The position numbers and the translations under genes were made by a program. Below the pieces are notes generated by a model. The model was not told the origin of the DNA and did no database searches. It saw nothing but the letters and a program-made list of their open reading frames with translations. Positions 9,086 through 17,415 of a DNA stretch of 64,000 nucleotides are shown here, one piece after another (position 1 is the stretch's first letter; each line of letters begins with the position of its first letter). Source of the stretch: JAQBQB01 sp963846925 (GTDB taxonomy: Bacteria > Gemmatimonadota > Gemmatimonadetes > Gemmatimonadales > Gemmatimonadaceae); contig CAWJXW010000013.1 in the NCBI GenBank assembly GCA_963846925.1, positions 133,584-197,583 on the forward strand. Reading direction: 5' to 3'.

Positions 9086-9930
9086 CGCGCACGACGCGCT
9101 GGACCTTCGCGATCCTTGCGATTTCGACGACGGCTCGCGGACAGGGAATCGCACCGATTGCCTATCGCATGGATCCGCGCGCCCCCGCGTCCGCGAAGCG
9201 CCTCATCCACGAGACGATCTTCGATTCGGCCTACAAGCGGCAGCGCGACATCTGGATCTACACGCCGCCGGGCTACGACCCGAAAACGCCGACTCCCTAT
9301 CCACTCATCGTCGCGTTCGACGGCTTCGAGTATCGCGACACGATGCCGCTCCCGTTCATCCTCGACACGCTGCTCGCGACCAAGGCGGCGCCGGCGGCGG
9401 TCGCGGTCCTCATCGACGACGGCGAGAGCGCCACCCGAATCGCCGATCTCGGGAACGCGCATCGGATGGTCGATTTTCTCTCGCGCCAACTCGTTCCTCA
9501 CGTGAGAGCGCGCTGGCGGGTGACCACAGATCCGCGCCGCGTGATCGTCACCGGCTCCAGCGCCGGCGGGCTCGCGGCGGCGTACATCGCCCTCGAGAAG
9601 CCCGAGCTGTTCGGCAGCGTCCTCTCACAGAGCGGCGCGTTCTGGCGCGGCGCGGAAGCATCCAACGACGCGCCGTACGAATGGCTCACTGCTCGCGTTG
9701 CCGCGACACCGCGAAGGGATATCCGCTTCTATATGGATGTCGGCGAATACGAGGACCATGCGACGCTCGGCGGGTCCGGCCCCAACTTCCTCGCCGCCAA
9801 CCGCCGATTTCGCGACGCGTTGCTGGCGAAGGGCTATCGAGTCACGTACGCCGAAATTCCTCAGGGCCAGCACGCACCGCAGTACTGGATGAAGACTCTT
9901 CCCGCCGGGATCGTCGAGCTGCTGAAGTAG
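9082..9930 (+). CDS. Secreted alpha/beta-hydrolase, esterase D / Fes-like
   Basis: This 282-residue protein has a signal peptide (ending near TTARGQG) and an alpha/beta-hydrolase core. The oxyanion-side strand is PLIVAFDGFEYRDTM. The nucleophile elbow is VIVTGSSAGGLAA, with S160 as the likely catalytic serine. The C-terminal histidine is in IPQGQHAPQYW. The arrangement is that of the esterase D / enterochelin-esterase family, which hydrolyses ester or siderophore-like substrates. It overlaps the TonB-C protein by four bases. The pairing with a TonB-like domain would fit a periplasmic siderophore role, but no receptor is nearby. Confidence 0.85.
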   Translation: MTRTTRWTFAILAISTTARGQGIAPIAYRMDPRAPASAKRLIHETIFDSAYKRQRDIWIYTPPGYDPKTPTPYPLIVAFDGFEYRDTMPLPFILDTLLATKAAPAAVAVLIDDGESATRIADLGNAHRMVDFLSRQLVPHVRARWRVTTDPRRVIVTGSSAGGLAAAYIALEKPELFGSVLSQSGAFWRGAEASNDAPYEWLTARVAATPRRDIRFYMDVGEYEDHATLGGSGPNFLAANRRFRDALLAKGYRVTYAEIPQGQHAPQYWMKTLPAGIVELLK

Positions 9931-9953
9931 ACTCGCAGCAGGAGCGCCTACCG

Positions 9954-10475
9954 TTGTCGCCCGCTTCCGGCGTTTTCGTGTTTCGGCCTCTCACGGCCCA
10001 GGAGCTTCCGCTTCTCCACGAGTGGATGAGTCGGCCTCACGTCGCCGCCGTGTGGGCGCCGACGCCGTCCGAAGACGAGCTTCGCGAACACTTCCTCTCG
10101 CATCCCGACGACCGGTCGTTCCCTCGCGCCTACATCGCGTACTTCGACGACGAGCCGACCGGCTTCATTCAATCGTACGTTGCCGCGTGCGTGGGGGACG
10201 GCTGGTGGCCCGACGAGCGCGATCCGGGCGTCGTCGGCATCGACCAATTTCTCGCCGACGAATCGCGGCTGAATCGGGGACTCGGCACCGCGATGGTGCG
10301 CTCGTTCGTGGAGAAGCTCTTCGAAGATCCGACGACGACGCGGGTTCAGACGGATCCAAGTCCGGCCAACCCGCGCGCGATCCGTTGCTACGAGAAGGCT
10401 GGCTTTCGTCGCGTCGGTGAAGTGAACACGCCGGACGGCTCGGCGCTGCTCATGATTTGCGATCGGCCCTCGTAG
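9954..10475 (+). CDS. GNAT acetyltransferase resembling aminoglycoside 6'-N-acetyltransferases
   Basis: This 173-residue protein starts at a TTG, with AGGAG nine bases upstream at 9940-9944. No ATG is placed sensibly. The GNAT core shows the acetyl-CoA loop region NRGLGTAMVRSFVEKLF and the motif TDPSPANPRAIRCYEKAGF, with GIDQFLADESRLNRG before it. This set is characteristic of the AAC(6')-I and related siderophore-synthesis acetyltransferases. The N-terminus (FVFRPLTAQELPLLHEWM) also matches. Whether it modifies aminoglycosides, a siderophore or another amine cannot be told from sequence. It follows the esterase gene by 23 bases. Confidence 0.82.
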   Translation: MSPASGVFVFRPLTAQELPLLHEWMSRPHVAAVWAPTPSEDELREHFLSHPDDRSFPRAYIAYFDDEPTGFIQSYVAACVGDGWWPDERDPGVVGIDQFLADESRLNRGLGTAMVRSFVEKLFEDPTTTRVQTDPSPANPRAIRCYEKAGFRRVGEVNTPDGSALLMICDRPS

Positions 10476-10491
10476 CTCCCCCGCACGCTCG

Positions 10492-10761
10492 CTAGCGCAG
10501 AAATCTGCGAGCCAGCGACTCGAGTCGGTCGTCGCCGCTCGCCTCGGCGCGGGAGAGAATTCGCCGCACGTGCTCATGCAACTTCCGCTCTCCCCAGTAG
10601 TAGCCCGTGGCTTGCTCGGCGCTGGCGGTCTCTCCTTCTCGCGCCGCCTCGAGCAACACCTCGGCGGCCACCGCGTCGAACGACGGATCGTCGCGCGCCG
10701 GAAGGACATACTGCTTCCCGGGCCCGCCTCCAGCGTCCTCGTTGACGAACGCGCGCGACAT
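10492..10761 (-). CDS. Small conserved acidic protein of unknown function
   Basis: From ATG 10761 an 89-residue protein reads MSRAFVNEDAGGGPGKQYVL and then a helix-rich segment (AVAAEVLLEAAREGETASAE, GYYWGERKLHEHVRRILS). The start MSRAFVxEDAGGG and the phrase TASAEQATGYYWG are familiar from small proteins found in Acidobacteria and Gemmatimonadota, some annotated as GreA/B-like N-terminal domains, but I cannot confirm that relation. It reads in the same direction as the HtrA-like gene, which ends 32 bases upstream. Confidence 0.6.
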   Translation of the reverse strand: MSRAFVNEDAGGGPGKQYVLPARDDPSFDAVAAEVLLEAAREGETASAEQATGYYWGERKLHEHVRRILSRAEASGDDRLESLARRFLR

Positions 10762-10792
10762 CGTTCCGATCTCCGTCTCTCTTCGCGCGAAA

Positions 10793-11830
10793 CTAGCGCG
10801 CCGGGCTCTCGGCCGGAATGATCGGAAGGATTCGGCGTGCTCCCTCGCGGACGATGGTGATCGGCACCGTTTTCCCGATTCGCTCTTGAGCGAGAAGCCG
10901 TTGCAGGTCGTCGACCCCACCCACTCGTGCTCCCGCCAGCTCGACCACGATGTCGCGCGGACGCAGACCTGCCGACTCGGCCGGGCTGTTCGGCATCACC
11001 GCCGTGATGAGTACTCCGCCCGCGGTGTCGAGATGGCTGACCTGCACGCGCCGGCGAGATAGCGTGATCGTTTGCCCGCTCACGCCGATCCATCCGCGCT
11101 GCACGCGTCCGTGACGAATCAACTGCGGAATCACGAAGCGGGCCGTGTTCACCGGAACGGCAAAACAAATCCCCTGCGCGCCGGCGATGATCGCCGTGTT
11201 GATTCCCACGACCTGTCCGCGCGAGTCGACGAGCGGACCACCCGAGTTACCCGGGTTGAGCGCGGCGTCGGTCTGAATCACGCCGTCGATCAAACGCCCC
11301 GACTGCGAGCGCATCGTGCGTCCCAGCGCGCTGACGACGCCCGACGTCACGGTCGACGAGAAGCCGAGCGGGTTGCCGATGGCGATCACGACTTGCCCCG
11401 CGCGCAAACGCGACGAGTTGCCGAGCGACGCGGCGACGAGCGAAGGGACGTCCACGCGCAGGACGGCGAGGTCGGTGTCCGCATCGACGCCGACCAACTC
11501 CGCCGCGTGACTCTCGCCATCGGCGAACGTCGCGCGAATGCTCGACGCGCCCTCGACGACGTGGCTGTTGGTGAGCAGAAAGCCGTCGGGGGTGAATACG
11601 AATCCCGATCCGGCGCCTGTTCGCTCCGCATCCGCCGCTCGGCGGCCGCGAGAGCGACGAGCGGAGGCACCGAGTCCGATTTCAAGGTGAGCGACCGACG
11701 GCGCCACGCGATCCACCGCACTTACGACCGCCGTCGAGTACGCATCCAGGAGGTCGCCACTGTTGTCCTGCGACTGGTCCGGCGAAACGGTTGAGGCCGG
11801 AACCGTATTGTCTCTGAGTAATTGCAGCAT
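10793..11830 (-). CDS. HtrA/DegP-like trypsin-fold serine protease with PDZ domain
   Basis: This 345-residue protein starts at ATG 11830. The catalytic triad is clear: H90 (TNSHVVEG), D120 (DADTDLAVLRV) and S196 (LNPGNSGGPLV). A single PDZ domain follows (about residues 250-340, with GVLITAVMPNSPAESAGLRP). HtrA proteins degrade or refold damaged envelope proteins. No signal peptide or membrane anchor is visible at the chosen start, so this copy could be cytoplasmic, or the true start could lie upstream. The frame stays open upstream, but that part overlaps the permease gene out of phase. It is followed in the same direction by the small protein ending at 10492. Confidence 0.88.
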   Translation of the reverse strand: MLQLLRDNTVPASTVSPDQSQDNSGDLLDAYSTAVVSAVDRVAPSVAHLEIGLGASARRSRGRRAADAERTGAGSGFVFTPDGFLLTNSHVVEGASSIRATFADGESHAAELVGVDADTDLAVLRVDVPSLVAASLGNSSRLRAGQVVIAIGNPLGFSSTVTSGVVSALGRTMRSQSGRLIDGVIQTDAALNPGNSGGPLVDSRGQVVGINTAIIAGAQGICFAVPVNTARFVIPQLIRHGRVQRGWIGVSGQTITLSRRRVQVSHLDTAGGVLITAVMPNSPAESAGLRPRDIVVELAGARVGGVDDLQRLLAQERIGKTVPITIVREGARRILPIIPAESPAR

Positions 11831-11895
11831 ACTACAAAAAATACCGACGGCGAGAAGCCGAGTGGCGAAGGACGAACTCGAACAGGCTTTTCGCC

Positions 11896-14571
11896 CTAGT
11901 TCGCTCTCAACGCCTCGAGCGGATCGATCCTCGTCGCCCTCCTCGCCGGCACGTAGCTCGCCACTCCCGCGACAATCGCAAGCCCCGCCGCGACGACCAT
12001 GTACGTCGTCGCATCGTGCGTCGTGATCCCGTACATCAGCGCCGTCAGGAACCTCGCAAGTGCGCTCGCCGCCACGCTCCCGACGACGACTCCGGCAAGG
12101 CCGAGCACGATCCCCTCGCGGACGACCATCCATTGGAGCGCAAAGCCCTGCGCGCCCAGCGCCATGCGAACTCCGAACTCGTGGGTGCGCTGCGCGACGA
12201 GGTACGCGATGACCCCGTAGACGCCCACGATTGCTAGCGCGAGGCCCGTTCCACCGAGCAGGATGAGCAGCCACATCGTGAACCGGGGAGTGGCTTGCAG
12301 TTTGGCAAACGCGGCGTCCATCGTCGTCGTGCCGGAGAGCGCGAGCTCGGGATCGACCGTTTCCACCGACCGGCGAATCGACGGAAGCAGCGTCGAGACC
12401 GGAACGGACCCGCGAATCAGATACGCCATCGAGTAGTTCTGCGGCCATTGCGCGCTCGGCATGTACATCTCACGTGGCGGATCGACGGCCCTCCCTCTCG
12501 CGCGCGTATCCCCGACGACGCCGACCACCGTGCGCCACACCGGTCCGGCGTTCGTCGCCGACGCGCAGCTGGTGATCAACTGGCCCACCGGATCGGCGTC
12601 GCCGTACAGGTCGTGCGCGAGCCCGCGGGTGATGATGGCGACCGGCGAGCCGCCCGCCACATCCGTATTGTTGAACGCGCGTCCTCGAATCACGGGTTCG
12701 CCGATCGTGCCGAAGTAGGCCGCGTTGGCGCCGCGCATGTTCGCGCCAAACGCGCCTTCATCGTGGCCGTTGCTTCCAGGGCGCATGGCGTTGCAGTTCC
12801 ATTGACCGCCGTGCTGCACCGGCGCCAGCGACGTTCGTCCGACCGCCTTCACGCCGGGAATGGCGGCGATGGCCTCGTCTATTCTGAGAAACCCCGCCTC
12901 GAGCGCGCCCGGCACGGCCGCGTAGCGCCGCGGCGGCATCAGGATGTTGGTGATCAGCAGGTTGTCGGTCGAAAACCCTGGCTGTACCGCCTCGAGAAGC
13001 ATCGCGCTGCGGATCAGGAGCGCCGCGCCGACGAGGAGGACCTGAACCATGCACAACTCACCGATCACGAGCAGACCGCGCAAGCGGTCTCGCGCCGACA
13101 CGGACGACTCGCGGCCGCCGTCGCGCAGCGTTTGCTGCAAATCCGTCCTCGCCGCCCGCAATGCCGGCAGTGCACCGAAGAGAAGCGAGCAGGCCGCCGC
13201 GACGGCGAACGTGAACAGCACGACGGGGGCGTCGAGCGTCGAGTCGCGCAGCCGCGCCATGGCCGCGGGACTCGTCACGAGGAACCGCACGCCCGCCCAC
13301 GCGACGAATAGACCGAGCACGCCGCCGGCGAGCGCGAGCAGGAGACTCTCGACGAACAACTGTCCGATGATGCGCCCGCGCGACGCGCCGAGCGCTCCGC
13401 GAATCGCGATCTCGGCGCGGCGCGCGGTGGAGCGCGCGATGAGGAGGTTTGCGACGTTGGCGCACGCCACCAGGAGAACCAGGGTGACCGCGCCGAGGAG
13501 CGTGAGGAGGAGTGTGCGGTTCACCGCACCAACCATGTCATCGGCGTAGCGGCGAACCGCGACGTCGTCGAAGCCCGAGTTTGGGTACTGCTGAGCAAGC
13601 CGGCGTTCGATCGTCGACAGCTCGCTTCGGGCCTGATCGATCGACACGCCCGGTTTCACGAGCGCGTGGACGGTGAGCTCGTGGTCGCTGTGGTCGTTCC
13701 AGCGCGACGCATCGACCTTCATCGGTATCCAAATGAGCTCCGGGGGCCAGCCGATCGTGTGGTCGTGCGGCGCGACGCCGACGACGGTGAAATCGGTTCC
13801 GTTCAACGTGATCTGCTTGCCGACGAGCGACGTGTCGGCGTTGAACCTTGTTCGCCAGAGCGCTTCCGACAACACAGCAACCGGCGACGCGCTGGTGCGT
13901 TCTTCGTCGGCCGTGTAGTAGCGGCCAATGACCGGCGGGATGAACTCCACGTTCCAGAAGCTTCCCGTCGTCGAGAGGCTGGTGATCGGCGTCGGCTCGC
14001 CGCGGCCGGTCAACGTCATCGTACCACCGCCCCAGAACGCCGCGATGCCGGCGAGGGAGTGCGCGTTGTCGCGCCACGTCGCGTAGTTCCCGAACGTCAC
14101 GGCGTTGACGTTCGCGCCCACGCGCTCGCCGACCGTGATCACGCGGTCGCTGTTGCCGAACGGCAACGGCTTGAGCATCACGGCGTAGACCACGCTAAAG
14201 ATCGCGCTGTTGGCGCCGATGCCGAGCGCCAGCGTGACGAGCACAGTCGCCGTGAAACCAGGAGCCTTTCGCAGTTGGCGAAGGCCGAACACCAGGTCCT
14301 GTTTGATCGTCTGGAGCCGTTCGCTCAGTGCCATTCGACGCTCCCGTTGCCGGCTCAGGGTGTAGAGTGTTTCGCCAATGCGATCGACGTCGCCGAACTT
14401 CGCTCGAGCGGCTTCGCGCGCAGCAGCCGGCGACATCCCGGCCGCCACCAACTCGTCGATCGTGGATTGGAGATGGAAGTCGAGCTCCTCGTCCACATCG
14501 TGTGTCGGCTCCGCGCGCAGAAACCGCGTGTAGCGACGCCATGCCGGCGCCCGGTCGTCGTCGTGGATCAC
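11896..14571 (-). CDS. ADOP-type ABC permease coupled to PadR
   Basis: This 891-residue protein starts at GTG 14571, which overlaps the TGA of the upstream PadR gene (GTGA). The long form of the family is present. A cytoplasmic N-terminal domain (RYTRFLRAEPTHDVDEELDF, with SPAAAREAARAKFGDVDRI) is followed by a helix (LVTLALGIGANSAIFSVV), a MacB-like domain, a first FtsX block (CANVANLLIARSTARRAEIA), a second periplasmic domain and a second FtsX block (VGVYGVIAYLVAQRTHEFGV). The C-terminus is PARRATRIDPLEALRAN. PadR-ADOP pairs suggest an efflux or envelope function induced by small molecules. No ATPase is encoded nearby. Confidence 0.9.
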   Translation of the reverse strand: MIHDDDRAPAWRRYTRFLRAEPTHDVDEELDFHLQSTIDELVAAGMSPAAAREAARAKFGDVDRIGETLYTLSRQRERRMALSERLQTIKQDLVFGLRQLRKAPGFTATVLVTLALGIGANSAIFSVVYAVMLKPLPFGNSDRVITVGERVGANVNAVTFGNYATWRDNAHSLAGIAAFWGGGTMTLTGRGEPTPITSLSTTGSFWNVEFIPPVIGRYYTADEERTSASPVAVLSEALWRTRFNADTSLVGKQITLNGTDFTVVGVAPHDHTIGWPPELIWIPMKVDASRWNDHSDHELTVHALVKPGVSIDQARSELSTIERRLAQQYPNSGFDDVAVRRYADDMVGAVNRTLLLTLLGAVTLVLLVACANVANLLIARSTARRAEIAIRGALGASRGRIIGQLFVESLLLALAGGVLGLFVAWAGVRFLVTSPAAMARLRDSTLDAPVVLFTFAVAAACSLLFGALPALRAARTDLQQTLRDGGRESSVSARDRLRGLLVIGELCMVQVLLVGAALLIRSAMLLEAVQPGFSTDNLLITNILMPPRRYAAVPGALEAGFLRIDEAIAAIPGVKAVGRTSLAPVQHGGQWNCNAMRPGSNGHDEGAFGANMRGANAAYFGTIGEPVIRGRAFNNTDVAGGSPVAIITRGLAHDLYGDADPVGQLITSCASATNAGPVWRTVVGVVGDTRARGRAVDPPREMYMPSAQWPQNYSMAYLIRGSVPVSTLLPSIRRSVETVDPELALSGTTTMDAAFAKLQATPRFTMWLLILLGGTGLALAIVGVYGVIAYLVAQRTHEFGVRMALGAQGFALQWMVVREGIVLGLAGVVVGSVAASALARFLTALMYGITTHDATTYMVVAAGLAIVAGVASYVPARRATRIDPLEALRAN

Positions 14572-14918
14572 AGCGCTTCCTCCCGCCGCGCCGCCATGAT
14601 CTTCCCGATCGCTCCGGTGAGATCGTCCCACGTCTTCGTTTCGGCCGCGAGTTGGCGCCGCCCGCTCGCGGTAAGCCGGTAATACTTCGCGCGGCGTCCG
14701 TTCTCGGTGAGCGCCCACTGCGCCTTGATCCACCCGCGGTTTTCCATTCGATACAGGGCGGGATAGAGCGAGCCCTCCTCGACCTGCAGCAAGTCCTCGG
14801 TCGTGTGCTGAATCCAGCGCGAGAGGCCGAAGCCGTGCATCGGACCCCACGACAGCGACTTGAGGACGATGAGGTCGAGCGTGCCTTGGAGGAGGCCGAG
14901 GGAGCGAGTCATGCTCAC
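14568..14918 (-). CDS. PadR family transcriptional regulator
   Basis: This protein of about 116 residues starts at GTG 14918 or ATG 14912. It has the PadR winged-helix signature: LLQGTLDLIVLKSLSWGPMH, GFGLSRWIQ, EEGSLYPALYRMENRGWI, and a wing with NGRRAKYYRLTASGRRQLAA. PadR proteins repress neighbouring transporter genes until a phenolic compound or drug binds. The gene overlaps the permease start by four bases, so the pair is co-translated. A short palindrome (TAGACACTCTA, 14920-14930) touches the start region but is too short to call an operator alone. Confidence 0.9.
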   Translation of the reverse strand: MSMTRSLGLLQGTLDLIVLKSLSWGPMHGFGLSRWIQHTTEDLLQVEEGSLYPALYRMENRGWIKAQWALTENGRRAKYYRLTASGRRQLAAETKTWDDLTGAIGKIMAARREEAL

Positions 14919-15160
14919 CTAGACACTCTAATGGAAGGGAGGGTTGGACAACCCCGGTGATCCCGCAGCCGCCGGACAGCCTTGGCCGTTTGGCGGGTCC
15001 CTTTGTCGACGTCCGCTCCGCTTCCCGCTCCAACGAGCTGGACGGGACGGTGGTGACAGATGCCGATACTATTCTCCGGGAAGCGCAACGCCTCAGGGCG
15101 CACAAAGGAAAGTTTATTTTGCCTGTCAGCGGAGGTCGCCGACCACTAAGATTCTCCGAC

Positions 15161-16345
15161 GTGACCTCGCCGCGTCCGCCTGTCCTGGTTCTGGGATCAG
15201 GTTTGACTGTCCTCGGCGCAATCCGCCTGCTTGGTCGAGCGGGATTTGCGCCCCTCGTTGTCAGTGACCGGCCGGGCATCGCGAAGAAGTCGCGCTGGTA
15301 CCGGGCCGCTCCTCGCTCGCGTGCGACTGCCAGCCCGCAGACGGAGCTTCCCGCCTGGTTGGACGGGCTCCCCCTCGAGCGCGCCGTCCTGCTCCCCTGC
15401 GAGGACGACTGGGCGCTGCGGGTCGCGAAGTGTGCCTCCGAGGTCGCCGGCCGCTTCCCGACGAGTATCTCCAGCCACGATTGCCTGCAGGCGCTCATCG
15501 ACAAGGGACGCCTCGCCTGCGTGCTCGACGAGCTCGCTCTCCCCCACCCACGGACCATTCCGATCGACGCGGAGGGGAATGACCCGGCCCGGCCGAACCC
15601 GACCCTCGCGCACCTCTTTCTAAAGCCGCGCGACTCGGCGGCGTTTCACCGGCAGTTCGGCGTCAAGGCGTTTCGGGTGACGACCGAAACCGACCTTGAG
15701 GCGAGGCTCGCGGATGTGAGGCGGGCCAAGCTCTCGGTGCAACTGCAGGAGTACGTGCCCGGCCCCCCGTCAAACCACTATTACGTCGAAGGGTTCATCG
15801 ACCGCGAAGGGCGGCGGCGAGCGCTCTTCGTCCGCCAGCGCCTGCGGATGTACCCGTCCGACTTCGGAAACAGCACCTTCTTCGAGAGCGTCGATCCGTC
15901 GGCGGTCTCCGACGCCGTCGCGACGCTGACGACGCTGCTCTCGCACGTGCGATATCGCGGCATGTTCAGCGCGGAGTTCAAGCGCGACGCCCGCGACGGT
16001 GTCTGCCAGCTCATCGAGGTGAACGCCCGCCCGTGGTGGTACGTGGAATTCGCCGGGCAGTGCGGCGTGAACGTCTGCGCGATGTCCGTGCTCGATGCGC
16101 TGGGAGAGGAGGTGCCGGAGACCAGCGGCTACCGCGTCGGAAAGTCGTGCGTGTACCCGTACTACGACTACTTCGCGTGTCGCGAGCTGCACGCGCGAGG
16201 CGAGCTGACCGCCGGCGAATGGCTGTGGTCATGGCTTCGGTCCACGCAGCCGGTGCTGCGGTGGAGCGACCCTTTTCCGGCGCTCAGCGAGACCGCGATG
16301 ATCGTGAAGCGCCGCGCGTCTTCCTACCTCCGTCGCGCCGGCTGA
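15161..16345 (+). CDS. ATP-grasp enzyme (COG3919-like carboligase)
   Basis: This protein of about 394 residues begins with a Rossmann-like strand (PVLVLGSGLTVLGAIRLLGR). An ATP-grasp fold follows, with lysine/acidic segments (HLFLKPRDSAAFH, VQLQEYVPGPPSNHYYVEGF) and the Mg-binding strand CQLIEVNARPWWYV. ATP-grasp ligases form an acyl-phosphate and join a carboxylate to an amine or thiol. GTG 15161 is preferred because it directly precedes the first strand. The frame is open back to 14957, but that part shows no recognisable domain. It is the first of three overlapping genes (TGATG to the FemAB-like gene), so the product probably feeds a ligated metabolite or glycan modification. Confidence 0.8.
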   Translation: MTSPRPPVLVLGSGLTVLGAIRLLGRAGFAPLVVSDRPGIAKKSRWYRAAPRSRATASPQTELPAWLDGLPLERAVLLPCEDDWALRVAKCASEVAGRFPTSISSHDCLQALIDKGRLACVLDELALPHPRTIPIDAEGNDPARPNPTLAHLFLKPRDSAAFHRQFGVKAFRVTTETDLEARLADVRRAKLSVQLQEYVPGPPSNHYYVEGFIDREGRRRALFVRQRLRMYPSDFGNSTFFESVDPSAVSDAVATLTTLLSHVRYRGMFSAEFKRDARDGVCQLIEVNARPWWYVEFAGQCGVNVCAMSVLDALGEEVPETSGYRVGKSCVYPYYDYFACRELHARGELTAGEWLWSWLRSTQPVLRWSDPFPALSETAMIVKRRASSYLRRAG

Positions 16346-17415
16346 TGGGGTGGGACGTCGAGGTCCGCGCCCTCGAGCAGGACGCTTGGCCGGCGTGGGA
16401 GAAGTTCGTGGGCGCCGCACCGGGAGGGAGCGTCTACAGTCTCCCCGGTTACCTCGACGCGCTGTGCACCGCGGCGGGAGGGCGCTTCCGGATCCTCGGC
16501 GTGATGCGCGGCGAGGAGATCGTCGGCGGCGTCGCGCTCTATGAACGGACGTCGCGCGGAGGCACATTCGTGTCGCCGCGCCTTCTATTGTACTACAACG
16601 GCGTCGTCGTCCGTCGGTACGAGACGCAGTATCCGTCCGAAGCGACCGCGCGCCACGTGAAGATCCTCACGGCCCTCGAGGCCGCGCTCTCCGCCATGGG
16701 GCTCGGCAGCATCAACCTTCGCTCGCGCGCGCTGCACGACGTTCGTCCCTTCTTGGCGAAAGGATGGACGGTCGCCGCGAGCTACAGCTACGTCGTGCCG
16801 CTCGATCTCGAAGCCGCGTGGGGGAAGGTCGAGCAGAATCTCCGGCGTCTCATCGATCGGGCGCGCAATGCCGGGATGACGCTCTCGGACGGTGACGACG
16901 CGTTCGACGATTTCTTTCGGCTGCACGCGGCGACGCTCGACCGTCACGGCGCCGGCGTCTATCTTCCGCGCGACGCGTTCCGCGAGTTCTGTGCAGCGCT
17001 CCGCCGAAACGGACTGGGCAAGCTTTACCAGGTTCGCACCAAAGACGGCGCGCCAGCCGCCGCGCAGCTCGTCTTGCTCGGGCCGCATTTCGTGAGTCAC
17101 ACCGCCTGCGCCGGCGCCGATCCCGAGTCGAACAAGCAAGGGGCGTCCGCGTTTCTCCGCTGGAGCGCCTTCGAGGCTCTCGCCGCCCTCGGCTACAAGG
17201 GGAACGACCTCACCGACGCGACGCTCAATCCCGTCACGCATTTCAAGAGTCAACTCGGCGGGGCGCTCGAGCTCTCGTTGGTGCTTCAGAGTCCGCGCTC
17301 TCGCCGCTACGTCTGGAACGAGCGGGCCGACACAGCGGTCGCGCGCGCACGCGGAGGCGCCAGCGCGCTGGTGAGACGCCTCGCGCGGCGCGGCGGAAAC
17401 GGAGAAAACGCGTGA
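16345..17415 (+). CDS. FemAB/GNAT-like aminoacyl- or acyltransferase
   Basis: This 356-residue protein has its ATG overlapping the previous stop (TGATG). The first half contains a GNAT-like segment (GVMRGEEIVGGVALYERTSR), a strand-turn region (LLLYYNGVVVRRYETQYPSE) and LGSINLRSRALHDVRPFLAK. The second half has the helical pair and core of FemAB-type enzymes (DDFFRLHAATLDRHGAGVYL, GLGKLYQVRTKDGAPAAAQL, HFVSHTACAGADPESNKQGA, LTDATLNPVTHFKSQLGG). Relatives transfer amino acids to peptidoglycan precursors or act in polysaccharide/PEP-CTERM clusters. The acceptor is unknown. It lies between an ATP-grasp ligase and a ThDP enzyme, with both junctions overlapping. Confidence 0.8.
   Translation: MGWDVEVRALEQDAWPAWEKFVGAAPGGSVYSLPGYLDALCTAAGGRFRILGVMRGEEIVGGVALYERTSRGGTFVSPRLLLYYNGVVVRRYETQYPSEATARHVKILTALEAALSAMGLGSINLRSRALHDVRPFLAKGWTVAASYSYVVPLDLEAAWGKVEQNLRRLIDRARNAGMTLSDGDDAFDDFFRLHAATLDRHGAGVYLPRDAFREFCAALRRNGLGKLYQVRTKDGAPAAAQLVLLGPHFVSHTACAGADPESNKQGASAFLRWSAFEALAALGYKGNDLTDATLNPVTHFKSQLGGALELSLVLQSPRSRRYVWNERADTAVARARGGASALVRRLARRGGNGENA

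Noticed and set aside
10793..12448. 551-residue version of the HtrA-like gene
   Set aside because: The extra N-terminal part is out-of-frame reading of the neighbouring permease gene; the HtrA domain begins only after ATG 11830.
14920..14930. TAGACACTCTA palindrome next to the PadR start as an operator
   Set aside because: Only 4-bp arms with a 3-base centre; too short to stand alone and not seen in front of the other PadR genes.
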